Source of the DNA: JAAYPI01 sp963668615
GTDB taxonomy: Bacteria; Bacteroidota; Bacteroidia; Bacteroidales; Paludibacteraceae
Reading direction: 5' to 3'
NCBI GenBank assembly: GCA_963668615.2
Contig: CAXXCL010000004.1
Span: 1 to 64,000, forward strand
DNA: 64,000 nt
Shown here: positions 49,545 through 58,539 of the stretch, in pieces
Numbering within the stretch: position 1 is the stretch's first letter
Layout: each line of letters starts with the position of its first letter
The notes under the pieces: generated by a model
What the model was told of the DNA's origin: nothing
Database searches by the model: none
The model's input: the letters and a program-made list of their open reading frames with translations, nothing else
Translations under genes and position numbers: made by a program

Positions 49545-51497
49545 ATGAAAAAGAGTAAATTATTGTTCCTTTTGTTCTTTATTTCGGTTTCTTCTTTTGG
49601 TCAAATAAATACTACACGAATGCTCGAAATAGGACAAAACGCCCTCTATTTCGAAGATTACGTAGTATCCATTCAGTATTTCAACCAAGTAATAAAAGCC
49701 AAACCTTATCTGGCAGAACCTTATCTCTATCGAGCCATTGCGAAAGTCAACTTGGACGATTTTGTGGGCTCAATAAGCGACTGTAATACTGCTCTTGAAA
49801 TAAATCCTTTCCTTGCAAAAGCTTATTATTGCAGAGGATTTGCAAAACGTAAATTAGGAAATATCGAAGAATCTACGCAAGATTTCACAAAAGCATTGGA
49901 ATTTGAACCTAACAATATCATGGTAGCAACGAACAAGATTGACAATCTTGTTCAAATGAAAAAATTAAAAGAAGCTCTTGCTGAAACGGATACTTTTATC
50001 AATAAGTACCCTAATTATAGCGATGCTTATTTATACCGTTCACAAATATTTCTTAAACTACAAGACACAGTAAAAGCCACTGATGATATTAACAAAATCC
50101 TTTTTATCGAAAAAAATAACGATTTAGCTTACGCTTTACGCGGAATGTTAAGCTTCGAACAAAAAAGAACCGATGAAGCTATCACGGACTTAAATAAAGC
50201 CATTCAAATAAATCCTTATCGTGCTGACTATTACACAAACAGAGCCATTGTTCGCATGAAAATCAACGACTTACGGGGAGCTATGAATGACTTTGATACA
50301 TCCATACAAACAGACAATCAAAATGCCACTACTTATTTTAACAGGGGAATCTTAAAAGCCCAAGTGGGAGACAACAACAACGCTATTGAAGATTTCTCAA
50401 CCTCTATTGCATTGGAACCCGATAATTACACAGCTTACCTGCAAAGGGCTACGCTTCGCTCCGAAATAGGTGAATACAAAGCTGCTATTTCAGATTTTGA
50501 CAAGATTATCAACCGTTATCCTGATTTTATCGTTGCCTATTATGGCAGAGGCGATGCCAAGAAAAAAATGAGAGATAAAAAAGGTGCTGAAAAAGATTAT
50601 TATTTGGCTATGACAATAGAAGAAGATATTAAATCAGGAAAGAGAAAGCCAATACAAAAAGGAGAGCGAAAAGAAGCTCCGACGACCGAAGCTAGAGCTA
50701 TTATTCAAGAGCTTAATAAGCAACGAAAAAATGACAAATATGCAAACAACACCATTAGAGGACAAATTCAACACAACGACATTGATATTGCACCGCTGGG
50801 TTATTTTGCATTGGAGACCGTTAATGATTCTATAGCAAACACCCATATCTTATTCAACAGAACATTAAGTACATACAACCAACAGCTGAAAAAACCATTA
50901 TGTTTATCTGTGCAAGAAACCAAAATCACATCTGACGAGCTAAATGGATACTTCAAACTAGTGGAATCGACCTCTGCAAAGATAAAGACTGATAGCACAA
51001 ATATCATTCAACTTTTTGAAAGAGCTTTTTCTTTAGTTAAAATACAAGATTACTCGAATGCTTTAAACGACTATACAAGAATATTGTCGGTAGACAAAAA
51101 TAACGCCTTGACGCATTTCTGTAAAGGAAATGTTTTACTCAAGAAATTTTTGTCCGAAAATAAATCAGGGAATGAAGCAACGACAACCGACAATAAAAAT
51201 TTATTATTTGACGGAATTACATCAGAATACACTACCGCGTACACATTAGACAATAGCCTTGTGTATGCCCTATATAATATTGGCTATATAAATATGCTTG
51301 AAAAAAACTTCAAACAAGCGGTAGATGCTTATACACAAGCCATTGAAAAGCATCCTGAATTTGCAGAGGCTTATTATAACCGAGGATTAATATACCTATT
51401 TCAGGGAAATAAAGAAGAAGGCAGAACAGATTTAAGTAAAGCCGGAGAACTCGGTCTTTACAATGCGTACAACGTGATAGAACGCTACGCTTACTAG
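49545..51497 (+). CDS. Exported tetratricopeptide-repeat protein
   Basis: A 650-residue protein with a signal peptide (about 1-19, LLFLLFFISVSSFGQ) and many TPR units. About nine lie in residues 20-360 (for example AYLYRSQIFLKLQDTVKATD and ADYYTNRAIVRMKINDLRGA) and three or four in 490-640. Between them (about 365-485) is a polar non-repeat region. It should act as a periplasmic or outer-membrane-linked scaffold. It follows lon by 37 nt and may be co-transcribed. The end lies 14 nt from the converging ftsE, with no clear terminator. Confidence 0.88.
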   Translation: MKKSKLLFLLFFISVSSFGQINTTRMLEIGQNALYFEDYVVSIQYFNQVIKAKPYLAEPYLYRAIAKVNLDDFVGSISDCNTALEINPFLAKAYYCRGFAKRKLGNIEESTQDFTKALEFEPNNIMVATNKIDNLVQMKKLKEALAETDTFINKYPNYSDAYLYRSQIFLKLQDTVKATDDINKILFIEKNNDLAYALRGMLSFEQKRTDEAITDLNKAIQINPYRADYYTNRAIVRMKINDLRGAMNDFDTSIQTDNQNATTYFNRGILKAQVGDNNNAIEDFSTSIALEPDNYTAYLQRATLRSEIGEYKAAISDFDKIINRYPDFIVAYYGRGDAKKKMRDKKGAEKDYYLAMTIEEDIKSGKRKPIQKGERKEAPTTEARAIIQELNKQRKNDKYANNTIRGQIQHNDIDIAPLGYFALETVNDSIANTHILFNRTLSTYNQQLKKPLCLSVQETKITSDELNGYFKLVESTSAKIKTDSTNIIQLFERAFSLVKIQDYSNALNDYTRILSVDKNNALTHFCKGNVLLKKFLSENKSGNEATTTDNKNLLFDGITSEYTTAYTLDNSLVYALYNIGYINMLEKNFKQAVDAYTQAIEKHPEFAEAYYNRGLIYLFQGNKEEGRTDLSKAGELGLYNAYNVIERYAY

Positions 51498-51511
51498 ACC
51501 AAGCTCTCTAT

Positions 51512-52207
51512 TTATTCATTAGCATCAGTAGCTATTGTTCCTCTACACAAAACCCCATCTTCCGTAACTAAAACTTTTCCGGGGAAACTATTCAGCCAAC
51601 CAAAATTATGCGTTGCCATAATAATTGTCGTGTTTTCATTTTTTGATATATTGTAAAGCAATTCAACTAATTCAGAACCCGTTTGTGGGTCAAGGTTTCC
51701 GGTAGGTTCATCTGCAAAAATAAGTTTCGGCTTATTTAATAAGGATCGAGCTATAACGATACGTTGCTGTTCACCACCCGAAAGCTGGTGAGGCATTTTA
51801 TACCCTTTAGTACTCATACCGACTTCCTTAAGTACCTCATCAATGCGATGTTGCATCTCTTCTTTGTCTTTCCATCCGGTAGCTCTTAATACAAAAAGAA
51901 GATTTTCGTTTACGGAACGATCAGTCAACAATTGAAAGTCCTGAAAAATAATTCCCACCTGACGACGCAAGAAAGGAATATCATCACGCTTTATACGACG
52001 CAAGTCATAATCCAAAACCATGGCCTCTCCTGATTCAATAGGTAATTCAGCATACATCGTTTTTATCAAACTACTTTTCCCGGTTCCAACCTTACCTATT
52101 AGATAGTAAAATTCCCCCTCTCCTATTTCAAGGTTTACATTTTTGAGTACAACTTGTTCTTGCTGACAAATTTCTACATTCTTGTAACTAATCAAGGACT
52201 TTTTCAT
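51512..52207 (-). CDS. ftsE: Cell-division ABC transporter ATPase FtsE
   Basis: A 231-residue ABC ATPase. With FtsX it controls murein hydrolases at the septum. The Walker A loop GKVGTGKS is at 38-45, the signature LSGGEQQR near 143, and Walker B LIFADEPTGNLD near 162. The long match to FtsE (YLIGKVGTGKSSLIK, MATHNFGWLNSFPGKVL) supports this over the related LolD. No ftsX lies next to it; in Bacteroidota ftsX is usually elsewhere. It is 14 nt after hisIE and appears to end the histidine operon. Confidence 0.88.
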   Translation of the reverse strand: MKKSLISYKNVEICQQEQVVLKNVNLEIGEGEFYYLIGKVGTGKSSLIKTMYAELPIESGEAMVLDYDLRRIKRDDIPFLRRQVGIIFQDFQLLTDRSVNENLLFVLRATGWKDKEEMQHRIDEVLKEVGMSTKGYKMPHQLSGGEQQRIVIARSLLNKPKLIFADEPTGNLDPQTGSELVELLYNISKNENTTIIMATHNFGWLNSFPGKVLVTEDGVLCRGTIATDANE

Positions 52208-52221
52208 ATTTTATGCCAAAT

Positions 52222-52815
52222 TTATTTGTGTCTTTTTTTCAATTCTCTTGCTAAGTCTTCCATCCGAAGATCTTTCGAAGCAAGAAGTACAATAAGATGA
52301 TAAATTAAATCAGAAGCTTCATAAATAAAACCTTCTTGTGTTCCATTAGTAGCTTCAATAACTGTTTCCACAGCTTCTTCACCCACTTTTTGAGCCATAC
52401 GGTTTACTCCTTTTTTAAATAACGAAGTTGTATAAGAACCTTCCGGCATTTCTTGTTTACGTTTGTCTATGAAGTCTTGCAAATATTTCAAGAACATGAT
52501 ATCCTCGTCATTTGTTTCGTCAAAACAAGTATCACTTCCTGTGTGACAAACGGGTCCAACCGGATTAACTTTTATCAAAAGGGTATCTTTATCACAATCT
52601 TCTTTAATCGAAACCACATATAAAAAGTTCCCACTTTCTTCGCCTTTAGTCCACAGTCTTTGTTTACTGCGACTAAAGAAAGTCACTTTGCCTATTTCTT
52701 TCGTTTTTGCCAACGATTCTTTACTCATGTATCCAAGCATAAGAACCTTATTCGTTTTATCATCCTGAATAATAGCGGGCAATAATCCGCCTTGTTTGTC
52801 AAAATCCAATTCCAT
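52222..52815 (-). CDS. hisI: Bifunctional phosphoribosyl-AMP cyclohydrolase / phosphoribosyl-ATP pyrophosphatase
   Basis: A fused HisI-HisE enzyme for steps two and three of histidine synthesis, 197 residues. The N-terminal cyclohydrolase part shows MLGYMSKESL, FFSRSKQRLWTKGEESGNF and the metal-binding VCHTGSDTCF (about 90-99). The C-terminal pyrophosphatase helices carry KVGEEAVETVIEATN and EASDLIYHLIVLLA. It is in order after hisF with a 25-nt gap. Also called hisIE. Confidence 0.96.
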   Translation of the reverse strand: MELDFDKQGGLLPAIIQDDKTNKVLMLGYMSKESLAKTKEIGKVTFFSRSKQRLWTKGEESGNFLYVVSIKEDCDKDTLLIKVNPVGPVCHTGSDTCFDETNDEDIMFLKYLQDFIDKRKQEMPEGSYTTSLFKKGVNRMAQKVGEEAVETVIEATNGTQEGFIYEASDLIYHLIVLLASKDLRMEDLARELKKRHK

Positions 52816-52840
52816 TACTATATATTTTTGATTTTACTAA

Positions 52841-53593
52841 CTATCGTACACAAACACCTTCTTTTCTCAAATATTGTTTCAGCTCTTGTATTTTAATTTC
52901 ACCAAAATGAAAAACGCTGGCAGCAAGTGCAGCATCGGCTTTACCCAATAAAAAAGCATCTTTGAAATGTTCCATAGAACCGGCTCCTCCGGAAGCAATA
53001 ACAGGAATATTCAGCATTTTTTCCAATTTTGCCAATGCTTCATTGGCATAACCTGTTTTAACGCCATCGTGTGTCATGCTTGTAAAAAGGATTTCACCTG
53101 CACCTCTATCTTGAGCTTCTTTTGCCCAAGCAAACAAATGCTTTTCCGTTGGTATTCTACCTCCGTTTAAATAACACAACCAATCATCTTGTTCAAAATT
53201 AGCATCTATTGCAACAACACAAACCTGAGAACCAAAATTTCCTGCTATTTGATTTATTAAATTCGGATTACGAATGGCGGCTGAATTAATAGAAACCTTA
53301 TCAGCTCCTGCATTCAACAACTTTTCCACATCCGATATTTCATTAATTCCGCCGCCTACAGTAAACGGAATACTTATGTTGGCAGCTACCCTTTTCACCA
53401 TATCCACAAAAGTTTTTCTACCTTCGTGAGAAGCTGTAATATCCAAAAAAACAAGTTCATCAGCCCCTTGTTCACTATAAGATGCCCCCAACTCTACAGG
53501 GTCGCCCGCATCTCTAAAGTTTACAAAGTTAACACCTTTTACCGTCTTTCCGTCTTTTACATCCAAACAGGGGATAATGCGTTTTGCTAACAT
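52841..53593 (-). CDS. hisF: Imidazole glycerol phosphate synthase, cyclase subunit
   Basis: A 250-residue TIM barrel that joins ammonia from HisH with PRFAR to form imidazole glycerol phosphate and AICAR. The catalytic acids are Asp11 in IPCLDVKDG and the aspartate in VVAIDANFE (about 130). Phosphate loops TVGGGINE and ASGGAGSMEHF are intact. It lies 19 nt after hisA. AICAR links this pathway to purine synthesis, in keeping with purU at the head of the operon. Confidence 0.97.
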   Translation of the reverse strand: MLAKRIIPCLDVKDGKTVKGVNFVNFRDAGDPVELGASYSEQGADELVFLDITASHEGRKTFVDMVKRVAANISIPFTVGGGINEISDVEKLLNAGADKVSINSAAIRNPNLINQIAGNFGSQVCVVAIDANFEQDDWLCYLNGGRIPTEKHLFAWAKEAQDRGAGEILFTSMTHDGVKTGYANEALAKLEKMLNIPVIASGGAGSMEHFKDAFLLGKADAALAASVFHFGEIKIQELKQYLRKEGVCVR

Positions 53594-53612
53594 AAATATA
53601 ATTCAAACAATA

Positions 53613-54335
53613 TTATTTATACCATTCAGCTATGTCTTTCATGGAGATTTTACCTTCATAAATAGCTTTGCCAAAAATCACTGCCGGAACTCCTGCTTCT
53701 TCTAACTGTTTTATATCCTGTATCGAACTTACTCCTCCACTGGCAATCAAAAACAAATCAGGAAAAACTTGTAATATTTCTTTATACAACTCAACCGATG
53801 CACCTTGTAACATACCATCTTTGGCTATATCGGTGCAAATTACCTTATTAATGCCTTTTTGTATATAATATTTTAAAAATGGCATTAATTCTTTATCCGT
53901 ATCCTCAATCCAACCGGCAACAGCAATCTTTTTACCTTTAACGTCAGCACCAAGAATGATTTTTTCTCTGCCAAAAGTAGATAACCATGACTCAAAAATG
54001 GAAGGATTCTTCACGGCAATACTGCCTCCTGTTACCATCGATGCCCCATTATCAAAAGCTATATGCAAATCCTCATCCGTTTTCAGTCCTCCACCAAAAT
54101 CAACAATCAATTTTGTATTTCCTGTAATTTTGTTCAGCACTTTATAATTAACAATATGCTGAGCTTTAGCTCCGTCCAAATCCACCAAATGCAATCGTTT
54201 AACACCACTATCTTCAAACATTTTGGCTACTTCCAAAGGATTTTCGCTATAAACAATTTTTTTTGCATAATCACCTTGTGAAAGCCTCACACACTTACCT
54301 TCTATAATGTCAATCGCAGGAATCAGTTCTATCAT
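53613..54335 (-). CDS. hisA: ProFAR isomerase HisA
   Basis: A 240-residue TIM barrel isomerising ProFAR to PRFAR. The catalytic Asp8 is in IPAIDIIEGKCVRLSQGD and the second acid in ILGADVKGKKIAV (about 129). Phosphate-binding DFGGGLKTDED and ASGGVSSIQD are intact. It starts 4 nt after the hisH stop, indicating co-translation. Confidence 0.97.
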   Translation of the reverse strand: MIELIPAIDIIEGKCVRLSQGDYAKKIVYSENPLEVAKMFEDSGVKRLHLVDLDGAKAQHIVNYKVLNKITGNTKLIVDFGGGLKTDEDLHIAFDNGASMVTGGSIAVKNPSIFESWLSTFGREKIILGADVKGKKIAVAGWIEDTDKELMPFLKYYIQKGINKVICTDIAKDGMLQGASVELYKEILQVFPDLFLIASGGVSSIQDIKQLEEAGVPAVIFGKAIYEGKISMKDIAEWYK

Positions 54336-54339
54336 TTTC

Positions 54340-54933
54340 TTACAAGTCTATAAAATTACGCAAAATATGTTCACCCACATCACCACTTTTTTCCGGGTGA
54401 AATTGTGTGGCATAAAAATTATCCTTTTTGAGAGCTGCACTGAACGGATAAATATAATCGGTAGTTGCTATCGTATTTTCACACAAAGGCACATAATAAC
54501 TATGAACAAAGTAAACAAATTGATTTTCTGTTGTTGACAAGAACAACCCTGATTTCAATCCGTATATTTGATTCCATCCCATGTGGGGTATTTTTTCATT
54601 TTGCTGCTGAGCAACAAATTTCTTGACTTCTACATCAAAAATATTCAAGCATTCAACATCTCCTTCTTCTGAACTTTTGCACATCAATTGCATACCCAAA
54701 CAAATGCCTAAAACAGGTTGTTTTAAACTTTTTATAAGTTTGTCCATTCCTCTCTCTTGCAAAAACTTCATGGTAGTTGTTGCTTCTCCGACTCCGGGAA
54801 AAATAACTTTGTCTGCAGCTGATATCGTCTTTTCATCGGATGTAACAACCGGATCAATACCTAACCTCCTCAAAGCATGTACAACAGAGTAGATATTACC
54901 TGCATTATATTTTATAACAACTATTTTTTGCAT
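54340..54933 (-). CDS. hisH: Imidazole glycerol phosphate synthase, glutaminase subunit
   Basis: A 197-residue class I glutamine amidotransferase supplying ammonia to HisF. The nucleophile is Cys78 in LGICLGMQLM. The His-Glu pair is in ATQFHPEKSGDVG near 179-181. The oxyanion-strand PGVGEATTTM is present. It follows purU by 7 nt. Confidence 0.97.
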   Translation of the reverse strand: MQKIVVIKYNAGNIYSVVHALRRLGIDPVVTSDEKTISAADKVIFPGVGEATTTMKFLQERGMDKLIKSLKQPVLGICLGMQLMCKSSEEGDVECLNIFDVEVKKFVAQQQNEKIPHMGWNQIYGLKSGLFLSTTENQFVYFVHSYYVPLCENTIATTDYIYPFSAALKKDNFYATQFHPEKSGDVGEHILRNFIDL

Positions 54934-54940
54934 ACATCAA

Positions 54941-55813
54941 TCAACTAAAAACAATGGTTTTATTCTTGTAAACCAATACTTTTCGTTCCAAATGTTTCTC
55001 CACACCTCTCGACAAGACTATCTTTTCCAAATCCTGTCCCTTATGCATAAGCATCTGGACTGTATCTTTATGCGTAATTTTCACCACTTCTTGTTCGATA
55101 ATCGGTCCGGCATCCAATTCAGTTGTCACATAATGACTGGTTGCACCAATGATCTTAACACCTCTCTCGTAAGCTGCATGGTAAGGTTTTGCCCCTACAA
55201 AAGCAGGCAAAAACGAATGATGGATATTGATAATATTCTGCGGATAATGGTTAATGAAATCAGCAGAAAGGACTTGCATGTAACGTGCCAACACAACAAA
55301 TTCTATTTGATATTTTTCAAGCAAAGCCAACTCGGCAGCTTCTTGCTCCACCTTATTTTCCTTGTTTATTGGAAAATAATAATATTCTATGTCAAATTTT
55401 TCAGCAACAGCCTTCATATCAGGATGATTACTTATGATAAGTGGAATTTCGACATTCCAATCACCGGCAGCGTATCTAGACAACAAATCGAACAAACAAT
55501 GAGACATTTTTGAAACAAAAATAGCCATACGAGGCTTATTTGCTTTAAAATACAGCCTGAAATTCATTTCGTACTTTTTACCCAACAAGGTCTGAAAATA
55601 CTCCTTTATCTTGTCTTTTGGTATCAAAAAAGAATCAATCTCCCACTCGACACGCATATAAAATTCTTTTTCGACAAAATCCACATGTTGATCCAAATAG
55701 ATTATATTTCCTTTGTTAATATTTATAAATTCTGTTACAGCTGCCAAAATCCCCTGCTTATCAGGACAATGCAATAGAAGAATTGCTGTATCATTATTTG
55801 TAGCTTCTACCAT
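54941..55813 (-). CDS. purU: Formyltetrahydrofolate deformylase
   Basis: A 290-residue enzyme hydrolysing 10-formyl-THF to formate and THF, balancing one-carbon pools. An N-terminal ACT domain (about 8-85, LLHCPDKQGILAAVTEFIN) precedes the formyltransferase-like domain. Catalytic residues are visible in NIHHSFLPAFVGAKPYHAAY (His) and ATSHYVTTELDAGPIIEQE (Asp). It heads the histidine gene cluster, plausibly because HisF releases AICAR, which consumes formyl-THF. Confidence 0.94.
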   Translation of the reverse strand: MVEATNNDTAILLLHCPDKQGILAAVTEFININKGNIIYLDQHVDFVEKEFYMRVEWEIDSFLIPKDKIKEYFQTLLGKKYEMNFRLYFKANKPRMAIFVSKMSHCLFDLLSRYAAGDWNVEIPLIISNHPDMKAVAEKFDIEYYYFPINKENKVEQEAAELALLEKYQIEFVVLARYMQVLSADFINHYPQNIINIHHSFLPAFVGAKPYHAAYERGVKIIGATSHYVTTELDAGPIIEQEVVKITHKDTVQMLMHKGQDLEKIVLSRGVEKHLERKVLVYKNKTIVFS

Positions 55814-55841
55814 ATTTTCTTAGTTAAAACAAATTTCAGTA

Positions 55842-55849
55842 CAAAATTA
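55842..55849 (-). promoter_or_regulatory. -7 promoter element of the purU-his operon
   Basis: Minus-strand TAATTTTG (TAnnTTTG), 28 nt before the purU ATG. No spaced TTG. There is no histidine-rich leader peptide in the short leader, so classical attenuation is not supported. Confidence 0.5.
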
Positions 55850-55972
55850 GTCTTTTTTTGGAGAAAACTTGCAGTCTTACATTTTATATTCCTTAGCATA
55901 AAAAAAAAGTGAAAAAAGTAGATTTTATGTACGAAATTATGTACATTTACAGAAACAAACAGAAATAAAAAT

Positions 55973-56440
55973 ATGGAAATTATAATCTTGATAGGTCTTC
56001 TTCTAACCGGTATTATATTTTTACTTATTGAACTTTTTCTGCTTCCCGGAATTTCCGTGGCAGGGCTTGGTGCTATATTAAGTTTCTGTGTCGGGATCTG
56101 GTATGCATTTACTTATTCGGGAGTTACAGCTGGCTTTATTAGTATCGTTGGAAGTGCTATTGCTGCAGGAATTGCCATTGCTTTTTTCATGAAGTCAAAA
56201 ACACTTGAAAAAGTGTCCCTTCATGCAAAAGTAGAAGGAAAAAATAATCCCATGGAAGGCATAGATTTAAAAGTAGGCGATGTGGGGATTGCCGTTTCTC
56301 GATTAGCCCCTATCGGAAAAGTGAAAATTAACGGAAAAACTTTCGAAGCAAAAGTTATTTCCGATATGATAGATCAAATGTCAAAGGTGGAAGTGGTGGA
56401 AATTAGCACATCCGGAATTATTGTCCAAAAAATCTTATAA
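55973..56440 (+). CDS. NfeD-like membrane protein
   Basis: A 155-residue protein with two or three membrane helices (about 2-25, 32-50 and 55-75) and a C-terminal OB-like beta domain (about 95-155: LKVGDVGIAVSRLAPIGKVK, ISDMIDQMSKVEVVEIS). This is the short NfeD class that partners flotillins. The floA gene follows 36 nt later, as in many bacteria. It probably anchors or organises flotillin assemblies in the inner membrane. Upstream, TACATTTA (55942-55949) is a near-consensus promoter element. Confidence 0.87.
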   Translation: MEIIILIGLLLTGIIFLLIELFLLPGISVAGLGAILSFCVGIWYAFTYSGVTAGFISIVGSAIAAGIAIAFFMKSKTLEKVSLHAKVEGKNNPMEGIDLKVGDVGIAVSRLAPIGKVKINGKTFEAKVISDMIDQMSKVEVVEISTSGIIVQKIL

Positions 56441-56476
56441 GTAACATATAAATAATTTACATAAAAAACAAAAAGT

Positions 56477-57460
56477 ATGGTTGGGAGCAGTCTTATTATT
56501 GCAATTATCAGCATTTTAGCATTTATTCTAGTGTTGGTGTTCTTTTATTATGTACCTTTCTTATTGTGGATTTCCGCAAAAGTATCTGGTGTAAATATTT
56601 CATTACTACAGTTATTTCTGATGCGAATCAGAAATGTACAACCTCCCATTATTGTACGAGCTTTAATTGAAGCTCACAAAGCGGGGTTAAGTACATTGAG
56701 CCACGAAGCATTAGAAGCACATTATTTGGCCGGAGGTCATGTAGAACGAGTTGTTCACGCATTGGTTTCTGCCTCTAAAGCAAATATTGACCTATCATTT
56801 CAGATGGCAACTGCCATTGACTTGGCCGGTAGAGATGTTTTTCAAGCAGTACAAATGTCTGTAAATCCGAAAGTTATAGACACACCTCCCGTTACAGCCG
56901 TAGCAAAAGATGGTATTCAGCTTATTGCTAAAGCTCGTGTAACTGTCAGAGCAAACATCAAACAATTGGTAGGAGGAGCCGGAGAAGAAACTATTTTGGC
57001 TCGTGTAGGTGAAGGTATTGTATCTTCGATTGGCTCTAATGAATCACATAAATCAGTATTGGAAAATCCTGATTCTATTTCCAAACTGGTTTTGAAAAAA
57101 GGGTTGGATGCAGGAACAGCTTTTGAAATATTATCCATTGATATCGCTGATATCGACATAGGTAAAAACATTGGTGCTCAGTTACAAATGGACCAAGCAC
57201 AAGCCGATAAAAACATTGCACAAGCAAAAGCAGAAGAACGTAGAGCAATGGCAGTGGCGTTAGAACAAGAAATGAAAGCAAAAGCACAAGAAGCTCGTGC
57301 CAAAGTAATTGAAGCGGAAGCGGAAGTACCCAAAGCAATGGCGGCAGCTTTTATCAGTGGAAACTTAGGCATAATGGATTATTACAAAATGAAAAATATA
57401 GAAGCTGATACTTCTATGCGTGAGAGCATTGCAAAACCAAACAGTAACTCGATGAAATAA
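56477..57460 (+). CDS. floA: Flotillin-like protein FloA
   Basis: A 327-residue membrane-microdomain scaffold. An N-terminal membrane hairpin (about 4-35) leads to an SPFH-type domain (PPVTAVAKDGIQLIAKARVTV near 138-158) and a C-terminal alanine/glutamate-rich coiled coil (about 232-295, with AKAEERRAMAVALEQEMKAK). The length matches Bacillus FloA/YqfA (about 330). Together with the NfeD-like protein just upstream it should form membrane foci that affect fluidity and complex assembly. Confidence 0.93.
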   Translation: MVGSSLIIAIISILAFILVLVFFYYVPFLLWISAKVSGVNISLLQLFLMRIRNVQPPIIVRALIEAHKAGLSTLSHEALEAHYLAGGHVERVVHALVSASKANIDLSFQMATAIDLAGRDVFQAVQMSVNPKVIDTPPVTAVAKDGIQLIAKARVTVRANIKQLVGGAGEETILARVGEGIVSSIGSNESHKSVLENPDSISKLVLKKGLDAGTAFEILSIDIADIDIGKNIGAQLQMDQAQADKNIAQAKAEERRAMAVALEQEMKAKAQEARAKVIEAEAEVPKAMAAAFISGNLGIMDYYKMKNIEADTSMRESIAKPNSNSMK

Positions 57461-57509
57461 GAAAGTTATCAAAGAATTTTTTATACCTCAATAATTAAAG
57501 TAAACCAGT

Positions 57510-58376
57510 ATGAAATACGAAAGTTCTGAATTAATTTTAAATGATGATAATAGTGTCTTCCACCTACATCTTCAACCGGAACAACTTGCTGATAAGGTTA
57601 TTTTAGTTGGTGACATGGGAAGAATAGATACCATCAGTTCATTTTTTGATAAAATAGAGTGCGAAGTACAAAATCGAGAATTTAGAACCGTCACGGGAAC
57701 GTATAAAAACAAACGCATCACTGTAGTAGCAACGGGAATCGGCACGGACAATATAGATATTGTAATGACAGAATTGGATGCCTTGGCAAATATTGACCTG
57801 ATCAACCGCTGTGACAAAAAGGAATTTCGTAAGTTGTCTTTCGTTCGGATAGGTACATCAGGAGGTATGCAAACCAACGTTCCTGTAGATAGTTTTTTGG
57901 TATCTGAAAAGTCTATTGGTTTTGATGGAGTGCTAAACTACTACGCCAATAGAGACGAAGTTTGTGATTTGGAATTCGAAAAAGAATTTGTCAAACAAAC
58001 AGGATATTCAGAGAAATTGACAGCCCCCTATTGTATCAACTCTAATCCTGATTTGGTCAATAGAATTGCTAAAACCGATATGATTCGCGGCATAACTATT
58101 TCCAGTCCGGGATTTTATGGACCACAAGGCAGAGAATTACGCATGAAACTAGCTTTCCCTGACTTAAACAAAAACATAGAAGCTTTTGAATATAAAGAAA
58201 AAAAAATAACAAACTATGAAATGGAAAGTTCCGCTATTGCAGGTTTAGCTGCAATAATGGGACACGAAGCAATGACTGTGTGCGTTATTATAGCGAATAG
58301 AATATTGAAACAATACAGCAAAGACTATCACCCGGCTATCAAAAAATTGATTCAAATTATTTTGGACAGAATTTAA
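57510..58376 (+). CDS. Nucleoside phosphorylase (uridine phosphorylase-like)
   Basis: A 288-residue member of the PNP/UDP family that splits nucleosides with phosphate for salvage. Motifs: LVGDMGRID (phosphate loop, about 31-39), VRIGTSGGMQ (about 113-122) and the ribose-binding NYEMESSAIAGLAAIMGHE (about 232-250). MESSA and the GTSGG loop favour uridine phosphorylase, but base specificity is not certain. It lies 49 nt after floA with no terminator, so it may share that transcript. Confidence 0.87.
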   Translation: MKYESSELILNDDNSVFHLHLQPEQLADKVILVGDMGRIDTISSFFDKIECEVQNREFRTVTGTYKNKRITVVATGIGTDNIDIVMTELDALANIDLINRCDKKEFRKLSFVRIGTSGGMQTNVPVDSFLVSEKSIGFDGVLNYYANRDEVCDLEFEKEFVKQTGYSEKLTAPYCINSNPDLVNRIAKTDMIRGITISSPGFYGPQGRELRMKLAFPDLNKNIEAFEYKEKKITNYEMESSAIAGLAAIMGHEAMTVCVIIANRILKQYSKDYHPAIKKLIQIILDRI

Positions 58377-58413
58377 GGGAATAAATTTTTGATGATTTTA
58401 CAACTGTATTACA

Positions 58414-58467
58414 AATAACGGTTTTTGACCTAATTTTTAGCGGAAAAACCGAATGGCATTCGTTATT
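58414..58467. repeat. Nested inverted repeats upstream of the OmpA-like gene
   Basis: An outer 7-bp pair (58414-58420 AATAACG with 58461-58467) encloses two smaller hairpins: GTTTTT/AAAAAC (58421-58426 with 58444-58449) and GAAT/ATTC (58451-58454 with 58458-58461, sharing one base). The layout resembles a three-way junction. It lies between the nucleoside phosphorylase stop and the OmpA promoter. No T-tract follows, so it is not a standard terminator. It may be a 3' end structure or a protein site, or chance. Confidence 0.35.
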
Positions 58468-58492
58468 GTTAGGTAGAAAAATAAAAAATTGC

Positions 58493-58500
58493 TAGCTTTG
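58493..58500 (+). promoter_or_regulatory. -7 promoter element of the OmpA-like lipoprotein gene
   Basis: TAGCTTTG (TAnnTTTG), about 39 nt before ATG 58540. A TTG at 58466-58468 is 24 nt upstream, one base beyond the usual spacing. Confidence 0.6.
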
Positions 58501-58539
58501 GAGCTAACTTAATATTAACAATTTAATAAATAAAAAAAA

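Noticed and set aside
54992..55513. A 173-codon open frame opposite purU
   Set aside because: Antisense to a complete, conserved enzyme; composition is that of a mirror frame, with no recognisable motif.
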